A DNA stretch of 64,000 nucleotides from JAUIIK01 sp963745675. Lineage in GTDB: Bacteria > Chloroflexota > Chloroflexia > Thermomicrobiales > CFX8. The stretch is from the NCBI GenBank assembly GCA_963745675.1, contig CAVUYM010000009.1:186001-250000 (forward strand), in the 5' to 3' direction. The notes below the pieces were generated by a model, which was not told the DNA's origin, did no database searches, and worked only from the letters and a program-made list of their open reading frames with translations. Below are positions 55,555 to 64,000 of the stretch, in pieces; the stretch's first letter is position 1; the number at the start of each line of letters is the position of its first letter. A program made the translations under genes and the position numbers.

Positions 55555-55896
55555 TTGCAACATCCGAGTTTCGTGAAGCCGGATGATCAGCCTCGACTAT
55601 ACGTGGAATGTCAGAGCAACCGGTCCGTGCTGACAGGTCGATGGTTGCATCCCAACATGCTCGCGGCGCGCTTTAAGGCGACGGTGAAGCGAGCTGGCGT
55701 CTCCACTAACCGGTTTCACGGCCTGCGACATACGAGCGCGACGCAGATGCTCGCGAACGGGGAACATCCGACGTTCGTTCAGGAACGGCTAGATCATAGA
55801 GACATCTGCACGATGCTCGATCCCTATTCTCATGTGACGACGAGGATGAAGCGAGACGCGGTTGATCGACTCGATTCGCTGGTAGGAGGAGCCTAG
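55555..55896 (+). pseudogene. Truncated tyrosine recombinase (phage-type integrase C-terminus)
   Basis: 113 residues matching only the C-terminal catalytic part: NMLAARFKATVKRAGVSTNR, the H-x-x-R motif FHGLRHTSATQMLANGEHPT, the third catalytic position in FVQERLDHRDICTMLDPYSH, where Tyr of DPYSHV is the nucleophile. The N-terminal DNA-binding domain and first catalytic Arg are missing. The frame stays open upstream to about 55480 without recognisable sequence. It lies about 330 bases from tRNA-Glu, a usual integration target, so it is probably the relic of an old integrative element. Confidence 0.82.
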
Positions 55897-55898
55897 GC

Positions 55899-56138
55899 AT
55901 GTCTTCGCAACGACCATCCGATAGTGACCTACGGGACGCTGGTGCTGCCTTAGACAGCATTGTGCCCGGTTCAGCAAGCGTGTACCGTCCGAGCGCGCAT
56001 TTCGCACTCCCTGGCCTCAACGCTGGGGTGGTTGCCGAAGCAATCAGGATTATCGCCGATCAGCGTAACCAAAGCGTTCAAGTCACTGTTCAAAGAGACC
56101 ATGACAGTAGCGTCGTCATCGTCGAAGCGGTCAGTTAG
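55899..56138 (+). CDS. Small hypothetical protein next to integrase remnant
   Basis: 79 residues, MSSQRPSDSDLRDAGAALDS to QVTVQRDHDSSVVIVEAVS, with GTAGGAGGAGCC just upstream, a strong ribosome site within the end of the integrase fragment. No known motif; a central hydrophobic helix (LNAGVVAEAIRIIADQ) is too weak for a membrane segment. Probably translated; function unknown, and possibly cargo of the former element. Confidence 0.5.
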   Translation: MSSQRPSDSDLRDAGAALDSIVPGSASVYRPSAHFALPGLNAGVVAEAIRIIADQRNQSVQVTVQRDHDSSVVIVEAVS

Positions 56139-56183
56139 AGGATAGATTGATATCCTCACGTGACTACATGGTGACAAAAAACG

Positions 56184-56214
56184 GATGGGGACGGGCATAT
56201 TGCCCGTCCCCATC
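56184..56214 (-). terminator. Intrinsic terminator of tRNA-Glu
   Basis: Arms GATGGGGACGGGCA and TGCCCGTCCCCATC form a perfect 14-bp stem with loop TAT. On the minus strand it is followed by CGTTTTTTG, a clear U-tract, 16 bases after the tRNA 3' end. It may also stop plus-strand transcription from the small gene before it (weaker TTTT). Confidence 0.92.
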
Positions 56215-56229
56215 ACGATTTTCGAACAT

Positions 56230-56306
56230 TGGTAGCGCATACGGGATTCGAACCCGTGATCTCCGCCTTGAGAGGGCGGTGTCCTAGGCCGCTAGACGAA
56301 TGCGCC
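56230..56306 (-). tRNA. tRNA-Glu (anticodon CTC)
   Basis: The reverse strand gives a complete cloverleaf: acceptor GGCGCAT/ATGCGCT, D-arm with TCTAGCGGCCTAGGA, anticodon stem CCGCC/GGCGG around loop CTCTCAA with anticodon CTC, and T-arm with GGTTCGAATCC. Discriminator A and an encoded CCA at 56230-56232. The first acceptor pair is G-U. CTC reads GAG. It has its own promoter and terminator. Confidence 0.96.
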
Positions 56307-56317
56307 ATGCGCCGGTA

Positions 56318-56346
56318 AGTATCGCAGTGTTCGTTGAGGCCGTCAA
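56318..56346 (-). promoter_or_regulatory. Promoter of tRNA-Glu
   Basis: On the minus strand TTGACG (-35, 56346-56341) and GATACT (-10, 56323-56318) are separated by 17 bases, ending 12 bases before the tRNA 5' end. This is close to the sigma-70-type consensus with ideal spacing. Confidence 0.85.
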
Positions 56347-56374
56347 GAATTGACTTGGCGTTGTAGAAAGCAGA

Positions 56375-56400
56375 ACGGGGCAGCTTGTGGGCCGCCCCGT
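56375..56400 (-). terminator. Terminator of the frameshifted small gene
   Basis: On the minus strand ACGGGGCGGC and GCTGCCCCGT pair over 10 bp (one G-U) with loop CCACAA, followed by TCTGCTTTCT. It lies 34 bases after the stop of the small gene at 56434-56611. Confidence 0.75.
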
Positions 56401-56433
56401 TTCAGTCGCTAGATTATCAATCAGAAGGATTGA

Positions 56434-56611
56434 CTAGTAGAGCAGGTAACGACCGCTTGTGCCACGGATGGCTTCGTAGTCGCGCTTCGACTCGCGGTAC
56501 TGCGGGCCACCGCTGGGAGTGCGGGAAGCGATTGCGCCGTAGAATTCCTGCAGCGAACCTTCGGTATTGTAATCCGCGCACGGAGCGTGCGAATTTCTTG
56601 AGAGTATCCAT
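56434..56611 (-). CDS. Small protein of unknown family (one frameshift)
   Basis: ATG 56611 is preceded by GAAAGGC and reads MDTLKKFARSVR; after a one-base change near 56570-56575 the frame gives DYNTEGSLQEFYGAIASRTP, then SGGPQYRESKRDYEAIRGTS and the end GRYLLY (TAG 56434-56436). About 59 residues. The composition (charged, aromatic, no membrane segment) and the clean ribosome site and terminator argue for a real gene. The uninterrupted frame is Arg/Trp-rich and looks like frame-shifted sequence. Not recognised as any family I can name. Confidence 0.6.
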
Positions 56612-56849
56612 TATATTTTGCCTTTCGAGAGTGCGCACCTGAAGGTGCGTTCACTCAGATTTCATTGATACTATCTTATCACGATATGGTGATATCCGCA
56701 ACAGTATATGTTCCAAATCAGGACCAACGACCCCAGACAATTTAAGCCCCGCACAACCCGGATAGTCGGGTAAGATTGCGAGTCGGACCAGCCTTTCGCA
56801 TCACCTTACTATGTGATGTCGAATGATAGAAGAGACAAGGTAGCCCTCA

Positions 56850-58451
<1,602 letters not shown>

Positions 58452-58457
58452 CATTCG

Positions 58458-59096
58458 ATGACCACCGGCGAGTCTCCTCGCGTTTCTTGGCGTCGCGATG
58501 CTGGTGACATGACTCCGGGGCAGGACATGGCGCTCGTCTTGCGCAATACACTCGGTGGCGGTCATAGGGCGGGGCTGTATACGTCATTGGGAGTGGTGAC
58601 GGGGCTGGTAGTCTGGGCGACAGCCACCAGCCTCGGACTTGCGGCACTCCTACAATCGTCTCAGGTTCTCTTTGACGCGCTCAAGTTTGCCGGAGCGCTC
58701 TACCTCGCCTATCTCGGGCTGCAAGCATTGCGAGCTCTGTTCTACTCACTTCCTTCGATGACTATTGAAACGGAATTGAACAGGCGTCCGTCGATACGTG
58801 GTCGAGTCGCACTCCGGCAAGGGTTAGTCAGCAACCTCGGGAATCCCAAGATCGCGCTTTTCTTTTCAAGCCTGCTTCCTCAGTTCCTTGATTCCAACGG
58901 GGAAGCTTTCGGCCCGCTGCTCGTCCTCGGTCTGATCTATTGCCTGATCACCCTTTGCTGGCTCCTGACCTATGCACTGTTGCTGGATCGCGCCAGCGTA
59001 TTCATGCGCCGCTCACAAGTCCGCAAGACCATCGAAGCTGTCACCGGCGTCGTGCTCATCGGGCTTGCGCTCCGCCTCGCCACAGCGCGCCGCTAG
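58458..59096 (+). CDS. LysE/RhtB family exporter (frameshifted near the start)
   Basis: Amino-acid or metabolite exporter. The main frame has TPGQDMALVLRNTLGGGHRA (LysE hallmark TPGP-D variant), GLQALRALFYSLPSMTIETE, LRQGLVSNLGNPKIALFFSS with LLPQFLDSN, and GVVLIGLALRLATARR. The first membrane helix is out of frame: a shifted reading gives LLAFLGVAMLVT, which should join MTPGQ at about 58510, implying a missing base, and another change is needed near 58482 to reach ATG 58458. About 212 residues; six helices after correction. Confidence 0.87.
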   Translation: MTTGESPRVSWRRDAGDMTPGQDMALVLRNTLGGGHRAGLYTSLGVVTGLVVWATATSLGLAALLQSSQVLFDALKFAGALYLAYLGLQALRALFYSLPSMTIETELNRRPSIRGRVALRQGLVSNLGNPKIALFFSSLLPQFLDSNGEAFGPLLVLGLIYCLITLCWLLTYALLLDRASVFMRRSQVRKTIEAVTGVVLIGLALRLATARR

Positions 59097-60206
59097 CCTA
59101 GCGGCCGGGTGCGAAGGGCAGGAGCGTGGCATCGACTATTCCCCGTAACGATGCTGCTTGTCACGAGTTCGGATGTGCCGGGGGCCAGGAGCGCTCCCGA
59201 TCTGAAGTGCCCGGTCACGATCCAGACGTTGTCGAGATGCGGCGACGGGACCAATGAGCGGGGCACCATCAGCGGTTCCCGGACGCAGGCCAGCCCAGGT
59301 TGCCGCGAGTTTGCCTTGTGCGAATGGTGGCGCGATTGCCGCCGCTTTTCCAGTCAGCCAGGATATGCCCTCCGGTGTCACGGTCGCGTCGAAGCCCGCG
59401 TCCGGCTCCTCGGTTGCTCCAGCAGCCACAGTCCCATCCGCACGCGGGACGATGTAGACGCCGTCATAGGAGAGCACCGAATTGATCGAAGGCTGGACGT
59501 CGGTCACGGCCATCATCTGGCCTCTCACCGGCGTCGTGGGGATCTCGATGTCTAGCATCTCTCCGAACATTCTGCTCCAGGCTCCGGCTGCGATGATGAC
59601 CATGCCGGCTGTGGTGCGACCCTGGACGGTGCGAACCGCGACTGCCCGTCCATTCTGAACCTCGATATCGATGACACCATCGTTCTCATGAAGCTGAGCG
59701 CCCCGTTGCTCGGCGGCAATGGCCAGGCCGCGGCTAACCCGATCCAGCCGTACGCTGGCGACATCGGGGAGGTGGAGTCCGGCTACGAACTGGTCGTGGA
59801 CGGCCGGCTCTTTCTCACGCAGCGTATCCTGGTTCAGCACTTCCGCTCGAATACCGTGCTGCTGGAAGAAATCCAACATAGCTCCGCGTCCTTCTGCCGT
59901 GATCTCTGTAGTCAGGGCAGTCATGCCGGTCTTGTGCCAGCCGGTGCTGAATCCGGAACGCTCCTCGATGTCGGCAATCAACGCCGGGTAACGTTTGAAT
60001 GAACGCAGGGCGATTGGCAAAGTGTCTCCGGCCATTGGAGATGGCGCGGAGATGATGCCGGCCGACGCCCAGCTCGCTTCGCGGGCCAGTTCCCTGCGAT
60101 CGAAGAGACTGACGCGGTAGCCGTGATGTGCCAGATCATATGCCAGGCAACAGCCGACGATTCCGCCGCCGATGATTGCGATGTCCGTTGCCTTTGCGCT
60201 CGTCAT
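59093..60206 (-). CDS. FAD-dependent glycine/D-amino-acid oxidase, ThiO-like (frameshifted end)
   Basis: ATG 60206 with GAGAGG upstream. The Rossmann motif DIAIIGGGIVGCCLAYDLAH, then EASWASAGIISAPSP (ThiO-type active-site loop), MVIIAAGAWSRMFGEMLDIE and TPVRGQMMAVTDVQPSINSV. The main frame passes WAGLRPGTADGAPLIGPV, then changes near 59240 to give PHLDNVWIVTGHFRSG and the end at TAG 59093. About 371 residues. Oxidises glycine, sarcosine or related amines to imines with H2O2. No thiamin genes are nearby, so amine catabolism fits as well as thiazole synthesis. Confidence 0.88.
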
Positions 60207-60308
60207 AGCCACTACCTCTCGCAATTTGTCCCGTCGCCGGCAAGCGATGATAGTACGGATTGTGGCTATACTGCCTCGCAACATTCGTAGCCCAACAGAG
60301 AGCAGAAG

Positions 60309-60569
60309 ATGAAATACGCAGCCTTCATCGAATACGCAAATCAGGAGATCATTGCCAATATCCGACCTGCGCACCGCGAGTACCTTGGGACACTCAAGGA
60401 GAACGGCCAGCTCGCCGCATCCGGTCCATTCACCGACGACTCCGGCGCGTTGATCATCTACGAAACAGAGACGGAAGATGAAGCCCGATCTCTGATCGAG
60501 AACGACCCATTTAGCAAAGCCGGTGTCTTCAGCAGCTACACGCTAAAACCCTGGAATCAGGTCTTCTAG
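60309..60569 (+). CDS. YciI-like protein
   Basis: 86 residues: MKYAAFIEYANQEIIANIRP with AHREYLGTLKENGQLAASGP, FTDDSGALIIYETETEDEAR, SLIENDPFSKAGVFSSYTLK and PWNQVF. This is the complete YCII fold (dimeric alpha/beta barrel) with the conserved His and Asp of the putative active site (AHREYL, GPFTDDSG, ENDPF). Ribosome site AGAGAGCAGAAG. It is divergent from the ThiO-like gene and upstream of the second FAD oxidase. Confidence 0.92.
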   Translation: MKYAAFIEYANQEIIANIRPAHREYLGTLKENGQLAASGPFTDDSGALIIYETETEDEARSLIENDPFSKAGVFSSYTLKPWNQVF

Positions 60570-60746
60570 ACTGGCAGCAGCCCGACTGTTCAACGTTTTG
60601 GTAAAACGCCTGTGTACCTGAATTCGGTTCCAGATACTCGAGGCGATTAGCTTTGGGGGTGACTGACACGACCTTCAATGGACATTGCAAGGACAGCGTT
60701 GTAGCAATGACGATCTCGTAACGCGCCTCTTCCCACGTCTCGTAGC

Positions 60747-62024
60747 GTGGCTGCCGTGGCGGAGAACCCGGGCATCTCGGTCCTGGTCAGAGCGCTATGC
60801 TATCTTCCCAACATAGTGAGACCAATCAGAGCGAAGCGGAAGTTATTGACATTGGTTCGAAACCATCCAACAACCCCAACAGCAGACGTCGTCGTCATCG
60901 GTGGCGGTGTTGAGGGTTGTTCAATTGTTTACCAATTAACGAAGCACGGGTTGGACGTCGTCTTGCTGGAAGCGCGGGAGCTAGCAAGTGCGGCTTCAGG
61001 TGCCAGCGCAGGTGGCGTTCGGCAGCAGGGACGCGATCCGAGGGAACTGCCGATTGCCATGCGTGCAATTGCCATGTGGCCGGGACTGTCCGACGAGCTT
61101 GGAGCGGATATCGACTACCACCAGAAGGGCCATTTGACGCTCGTCGAGTTCGAATCCGATTTGCCAGCGCTCGAATCACGAGTGCGTGAACAGCAGCAGA
61201 GCGGATTAGAGATCGAGATGCTCTTCGGTGACGAAGTGCGGGAGGTCGCGCCGGGCGTCGGCGAGCAGGTCATCGCTGGCGCATTTTGTCCCAGCGACGG
61301 CCATGCTAATCCAATCTGGACGACGAAGGCTTTTGGAGCCGCCGCCAAGCGTGGCGGCGCAACGGTACTCGAACGCACTTCTGCGATCGGCATAATGACC
61401 GACTCTGGCAGGGTAACAGGCGTTGAGACACCGGATGGAACAATTGCGACGAACTGGGTCGTCAACGCAGCCGGAGCCTGGAGCCCTGAGATCTGCAAGA
61501 TGGCCGGGTTCGACGTTCCGATTCACACCCGCGCGCCACAGATGTTGCTGACGACTGAGTTGCCCGTGGATCTCTATCCGGTCATCGGTTGCGTCAGTAA
61601 GCTGATCAGTCTCAAGCAGCTGATGAATGGCCGCTATCTGATTGGCGGTGGCTGGCCGGCCAGTGTCTATCAGGACATCGAGACCCCACTGGCCCGTAAC
61701 CGTCACGACAGCATCACAGGCAGCGCCAGCCACTCGTCGGCCATTTGGCCGGCTCTCTTGAAGACGAAAGTGCTTCGAGTCTGGGCCGGGTTGGAAGCGG
61801 AGACCGACGATGTCGTGCCGATCCTTGGTCCGGTCAAGCACATCGAGGGATTCCTGATGGCGAGTGGGTTCTCAGGTCATGGCTTCGCGCTTTCGCCCTA
61901 TGTTGGCGTGCTCATCGCCGATTACATCGCGACTGGCGAGACGGCGATTCCGATGGATGCGCTTTTGCTCAACCGTTTCGACAAACCGGGCGCGGTGGCG
62001 CGTATCGAGCCGTTACCGACGTGA
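60747..62024 (+). CDS. FAD-dependent amine oxidoreductase (DAO, sarcosine oxidase-like)
   Basis: The core starts ADVVVIGGGVEGCSIVYQLT (FAD-binding) and ASAASGASAGGVRQQGRDPR, followed by NWVVNAAGAWSPEICKMAGF, NGRYLIGGGWPASVYQDIET and FLMASGFSGHGFALSPYVGV, the block typical of DAO-family sarcosine, proline and N-methyl amine oxidases. The first ~45 residues are atypical; a start at GTG 60821 or TTG 60848 is more probable than 60747. Length about 390-425 residues. Acts on N-methylated or cyclic amino acids. Followed by a strong terminator. Confidence 0.88.
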   Translation: MAAVAENPGISVLVRALCYLPNIVRPIRAKRKLLTLVRNHPTTPTADVVVIGGGVEGCSIVYQLTKHGLDVVLLEARELASAASGASAGGVRQQGRDPRELPIAMRAIAMWPGLSDELGADIDYHQKGHLTLVEFESDLPALESRVREQQQSGLEIEMLFGDEVREVAPGVGEQVIAGAFCPSDGHANPIWTTKAFGAAAKRGGATVLERTSAIGIMTDSGRVTGVETPDGTIATNWVVNAAGAWSPEICKMAGFDVPIHTRAPQMLLTTELPVDLYPVIGCVSKLISLKQLMNGRYLIGGGWPASVYQDIETPLARNRHDSITGSASHSSAIWPALLKTKVLRVWAGLEAETDDVVPILGPVKHIEGFLMASGFSGHGFALSPYVGVLIADYIATGETAIPMDALLLNRFDKPGAVARIEPLPT

Positions 62025-62041
62025 TGTATGGCGCAACAATG

Positions 62042-62076
62042 CGAATAACCTCCGGGAAGAGCCCGGAGGTTATTCG
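62042..62076. terminator. Bidirectional intrinsic terminator
   Basis: CGAATAACCTCCGGG and CCCGGAGGTTATTCG form a perfect 15-bp stem with loop AAGAG, followed by TTTGCTTTC on the plus strand. It lies between the convergent ends of the DAO gene (62024) and the secreted protein gene (62101). Confidence 0.92.
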
Positions 62077-62100
62077 TTTGCTTTCATCTACATCTTGGAG

Positions 62101-63117
62101 CTAGCTGCCGAGCTTGACTCCAGATGGTCCGCCATAGACCCAGGTTGCGCCAATGTGGAACAAGTCGTCCGGTTTGGCCTGCGTGATCGTAAGGTGGAAG
62201 TCGTACTTCGTCGCTCCCGGCGAGAAGCGGTTGGCCGGTGAGTATGTGTGATCGACGATGTCGCCGATATGGTCTACCTGGACTGACTGGCTCTGTATCC
62301 AGTTCTGATGACCTGCGAGCCGGAAAAAGGTCTGGACGTAGTTGCCAACATACTGACCGTTGAAGGTGGCTGCGTTCTCATAGTCTTCATAGCAGTAGAG
62401 GACGGATGTGAAGAATGCCGTGACGCTGTTGGCCTGGCCATTCAATTCCTTGTTCTGAAGACCGCCCAGGCCATTGCCCGGAATCGTGCTCCAGTGCTGC
62501 GGCTTCGCATTCGGGCCGTCCCAGGTGCTCTCAAATGGATCGTCATCATTGAAGATGTCAGCGTAGTGATCCATGTCGTCGCTCCATTCGGAGACTCCGT
62601 AAGCAGGGCATGTTGGATTGTTCGCCGGATTCGTCGTCAGAACGATGTCTCTCGCCCAGCCCTGATGACCCAGATTCGAGTCTCGGCCATAGAGGTCGAG
62701 CAGGATCTGCGGTGTCTTGCGCGACACATCGGCCAGCGCATTGAAGACTTCCAACGGATTCGCATCCCTCAGTCCTTCGACTTCGCGCATGGATCCGCGG
62801 GAAGCGGAACGCTTCTCCGTGAGCATCACGCCTTCGATACGGCCGCGCTCATTCGGGATAGCGGTAAACGCGACCTCGTCGCCGTTGGCGAGTTCAATGA
62901 GCGCGAATGGTTCTATGACCTTGGCATGTGCTAGCCCGTTCTCTTTGGCGATAAAATCGCTATCCTGGCTCCCGGCCATAGCTATAAGCGGGCTGATCAA
63001 CAGCATCGCGACTGCCATCGTCATCAGGATGCCAACACGCAGACGCCACTTGAGCCTCTCTGTGGTTACGATTTCACCTACAGGGTTGTTCTTGACCCTC
63101 ACTGTTCGACGCAACAT
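62101..63117 (-). CDS. Secreted protein of unknown family
   Basis: 338 residues from ATG 63117 (GGAAGGAAAT upstream). N-region MLRRTVRVKNNPVGEIVTTE, then a hydrophobic signal LRVGILMTMAVAMLLISPLI ending near AMAGS. The mature part (residues ~50-338) is Asp/Asn-rich with WSDDMDHYADIFNDDDPFES, a single close Cys pair region (NPTCPAYG, VLYCYEDYE), and a C-terminal beta-rich stretch NRFSPGATKYDFHLTITQAK. No catalytic motif recognised. Exported, possibly surface or extracellular; function unknown. Confidence 0.8.
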   Translation of the reverse strand: MLRRTVRVKNNPVGEIVTTERLKWRLRVGILMTMAVAMLLISPLIAMAGSQDSDFIAKENGLAHAKVIEPFALIELANGDEVAFTAIPNERGRIEGVMLTEKRSASRGSMREVEGLRDANPLEVFNALADVSRKTPQILLDLYGRDSNLGHQGWARDIVLTTNPANNPTCPAYGVSEWSDDMDHYADIFNDDDPFESTWDGPNAKPQHWSTIPGNGLGGLQNKELNGQANSVTAFFTSVLYCYEDYENAATFNGQYVGNYVQTFFRLAGHQNWIQSQSVQVDHIGDIVDHTYSPANRFSPGATKYDFHLTITQAKPDDLFHIGATWVYGGPSGVKLGS

Positions 63118-63223
63118 GGTTATTTCCTTCCTGTTATGCGTCCTGTCTTCTGGGGGTAAGACATCCGGCAACGCAGGTTCTTACACTTTTCTGGTGGGAT
63201 AGTTGTGAACGGGAGTCGTTCAA

Positions 63224-63391
63224 GTGAAAGTCAGAAACGCTGCTGGTGTTGTTCCGCGCGTCGTCGTTATGCTCCAGTGCATTGAACGTCGATGTTTGAC
63301 CTACACGCCAGCCAACCGGGAAGGGCTTGTGGTTGAAGCCGGCAATGTCGGGTTGCACTATTTCAAGTGGCGCTGTGCGGGCACGAAATAG
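63224..63391 (+). pseudogene. Remnant of the Cys-rich C-terminal module seen in the first gene
   Basis: An open frame of 55 codons ending at TAG 63389 reads MLQCIERRCLTYTPANREGL, then VVEAGNVGLHYFKWRCAGTK. This matches the first gene's CFERRCLTYTPANPEGW and VEAGNVGQHYYQWRY nearly position by position. The preceding ~15 codons match nothing, and no start with a ribosome site or a signal peptide exists, so it is probably a fragment of a lost paralogue. Confidence 0.72.
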
Positions 63392-63471
63392 CGCTGTTCG
63401 AGCGCGAGCTGGTCGTATACTCGGCTCAGATTCATCAGAGATTGCACGCGAACAACCCGGGAGATCGCACG

Positions 63472-64000
63472 ATGAACGCACTTCCACGATCTAACTGGTT
63501 CATGACGGTCGAGGAATATCTTGACTTTGAAAAGCAGAGCGATATCCGGCATGAATACGTTGGTGGCGAGGTCCACGCGATGGCAGGAGCTTCTCGTCGC
63601 CACGGGCAAATCGTCATGAACATTGCCGGCCATCTCTGGATCGGCATTGCGGCGCGGAACTCTGCGAAACGCACACAAATGATGTCAAGGTTCAGGCAGC
63701 GCCAGACTATTATTTACTATCCTGACGTGGTAGTCACCTGCAGTTCGGAAGAGCAGGATCCTCTGATAATCAAGCATCCCGTTTTGGTCGTGGAAGTACT
63801 ATCGCCCGGGACAGCCGCGACCGATCGCCGGGAGAAGATGATCTATTACCGTAATATCCCTAGCCTGCTCTGCTATTTGATCGTTCACCAGGATGAACGG
63901 CGGTTGAGAAGCACTGGCGTGACAATACCGGCGATCCGTGGGAGTACGAATTGCTACTGGAAGCACTTTGCAGTGAAATCAAGATCCCAGGGCTCGACGT
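63472..64000 (+). CDS. Uma2 family (PD-(D/E)XK nuclease-like) protein, partial and frameshifted
   Basis: ATG 63472 after CGGGAGATC. Reads MTVEEYLDFEKQSDIRHEYV and GGEVHAMAGASRRHGQIVMN, the Uma2/DUF820 start, then changes frame near 63655 (CETHTNDVKVQAAPDYY) and back near 63712 to YYPDVVVTCSSEEQDPLIIK, HPVLVVEVLSPGTAATDRRE and KMIYYRNIPSLLCYLIVHQD. A third change near 63900 gives VEKHWRDNTGDPWEYELLLE. The catalytic set (D of YPDVVV, E of VVEVLS, and the K nine residues on) is the restriction-like fold. The end lies outside the window. Uma2 genes are often multicopy with unknown role. Confidence 0.87.
   Translation, partial: MNALPRSNWFMTVEEYLDFEKQSDIRHEYVGGEVHAMAGASRRHGQIVMNIAGHLWIGIAARNSAKRTQMMSRFRQRQTIIYYPDVVVTCSSEEQDPLIIKHPVLVVEVLSPGTAATDRREKMIYYRNIPSLLCYLIVHQDERRLRSTGVTIPAIRGSTNCYWKHFAVKSRSQGST

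Noticed and set aside
56677..56694. TATCAC-n6-GTGATA inverted repeat upstream of the small gene as an operator
   Set aside because: Arms of six bases in an AT-rich stretch occur easily by chance and no regulator is nearby.

Overview
The window is about 60% GC, with dense genes in short same-strand runs and strong G/C third-position bias. Gene content suggests an aerobic or microaerophilic heterotrophic Chloroflexota-type bacterium (Thermomicrobia or a related lineage): Tat/lipobox peptide-binding proteins, an F420/flavin LLM oxidoreductase, a form II CoxL-type molybdo-hydroxylase, hydantoinase A/B and FAD-dependent amine oxidases. This placement is inference from gene content; no rRNA is present. 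Many conserved genes are split by single-base frame changes while others are perfectly intact. The breaks cluster (8.9-11.1, 14.1-14.5, 22.3-24.6, 36.2-38.3 and 63.6-64 kb), so I read most of them as assembly or sequencing indels rather than decay. Genes are reported across the breaks with the break positions noted. | Layout. 0-6 kb: end of a secreted beta-propeller-like protein, an amidase, a PNPOx-like protein, a type II toxin-antitoxin pair, a methyltransferase and an LLM oxidoreductase. 6-8 kb: CcdA plus a lipoprotein thioredoxin whose first redox cysteine codon is an in-frame TGA followed by a SECIS-like hairpin (probable selenoprotein), and a decayed redoxin paralogue. 8-11.6 kb: leucine-catabolism-like operon (enoyl-CoA hydratase, biotin carboxylase/BCCP, HMG-CoA lyase). 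11.7-13.5 kb: UppP and an LPG-synthase-type membrane protein. 14-16.4 kb: CoxL-like subunit without its partners. 16.8-21.7 kb: two MacB/FtsX-type ABC systems, with both ATPases in one reading frame. | 21.7-38.3 kb is a catabolic island: two tandem minus-strand cassettes of nitrilase, peptide-type binding protein, DppB and DppC, one ending in RraA and the other in a creatininase-family enzyme, with a GntR regulator between them and divergent hydantoinase A/B genes. No transport ATPase is present. Both cassettes have a hairpin after the binding-protein gene and an inverted repeat before it. 38.6-47.9 kb is an unusual accessory cluster: two MFS transporters flanking five tandem small proteins that look like single or double ferredoxin-like (dimeric alpha/beta-barrel) domains, a methyltransferase, a ketopantoate-reductase-like enzyme and a formyltransferase-like enzyme. 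| 47.9-64 kb: Wzm/Wzt exporter, lone receiver protein, MFS, SpoU-type methyltransferase, PyrD, BON protein, an integrase remnant next to tRNA-Glu(CTC) with clear promoter and terminator, a frameshifted small gene, ATP-type PEP carboxykinase, LysE exporter, two FAD amine oxidases, a YciI protein, a secreted protein of unknown function, a remnant of the same C-terminal module that occurs in the first gene, and a Uma2 family protein running off the end. The most noteworthy observations are the putative selenocysteine redoxin, the tandem alpha/beta-barrel cluster and the duplicated cyclic-amide/peptide uptake cassettes.
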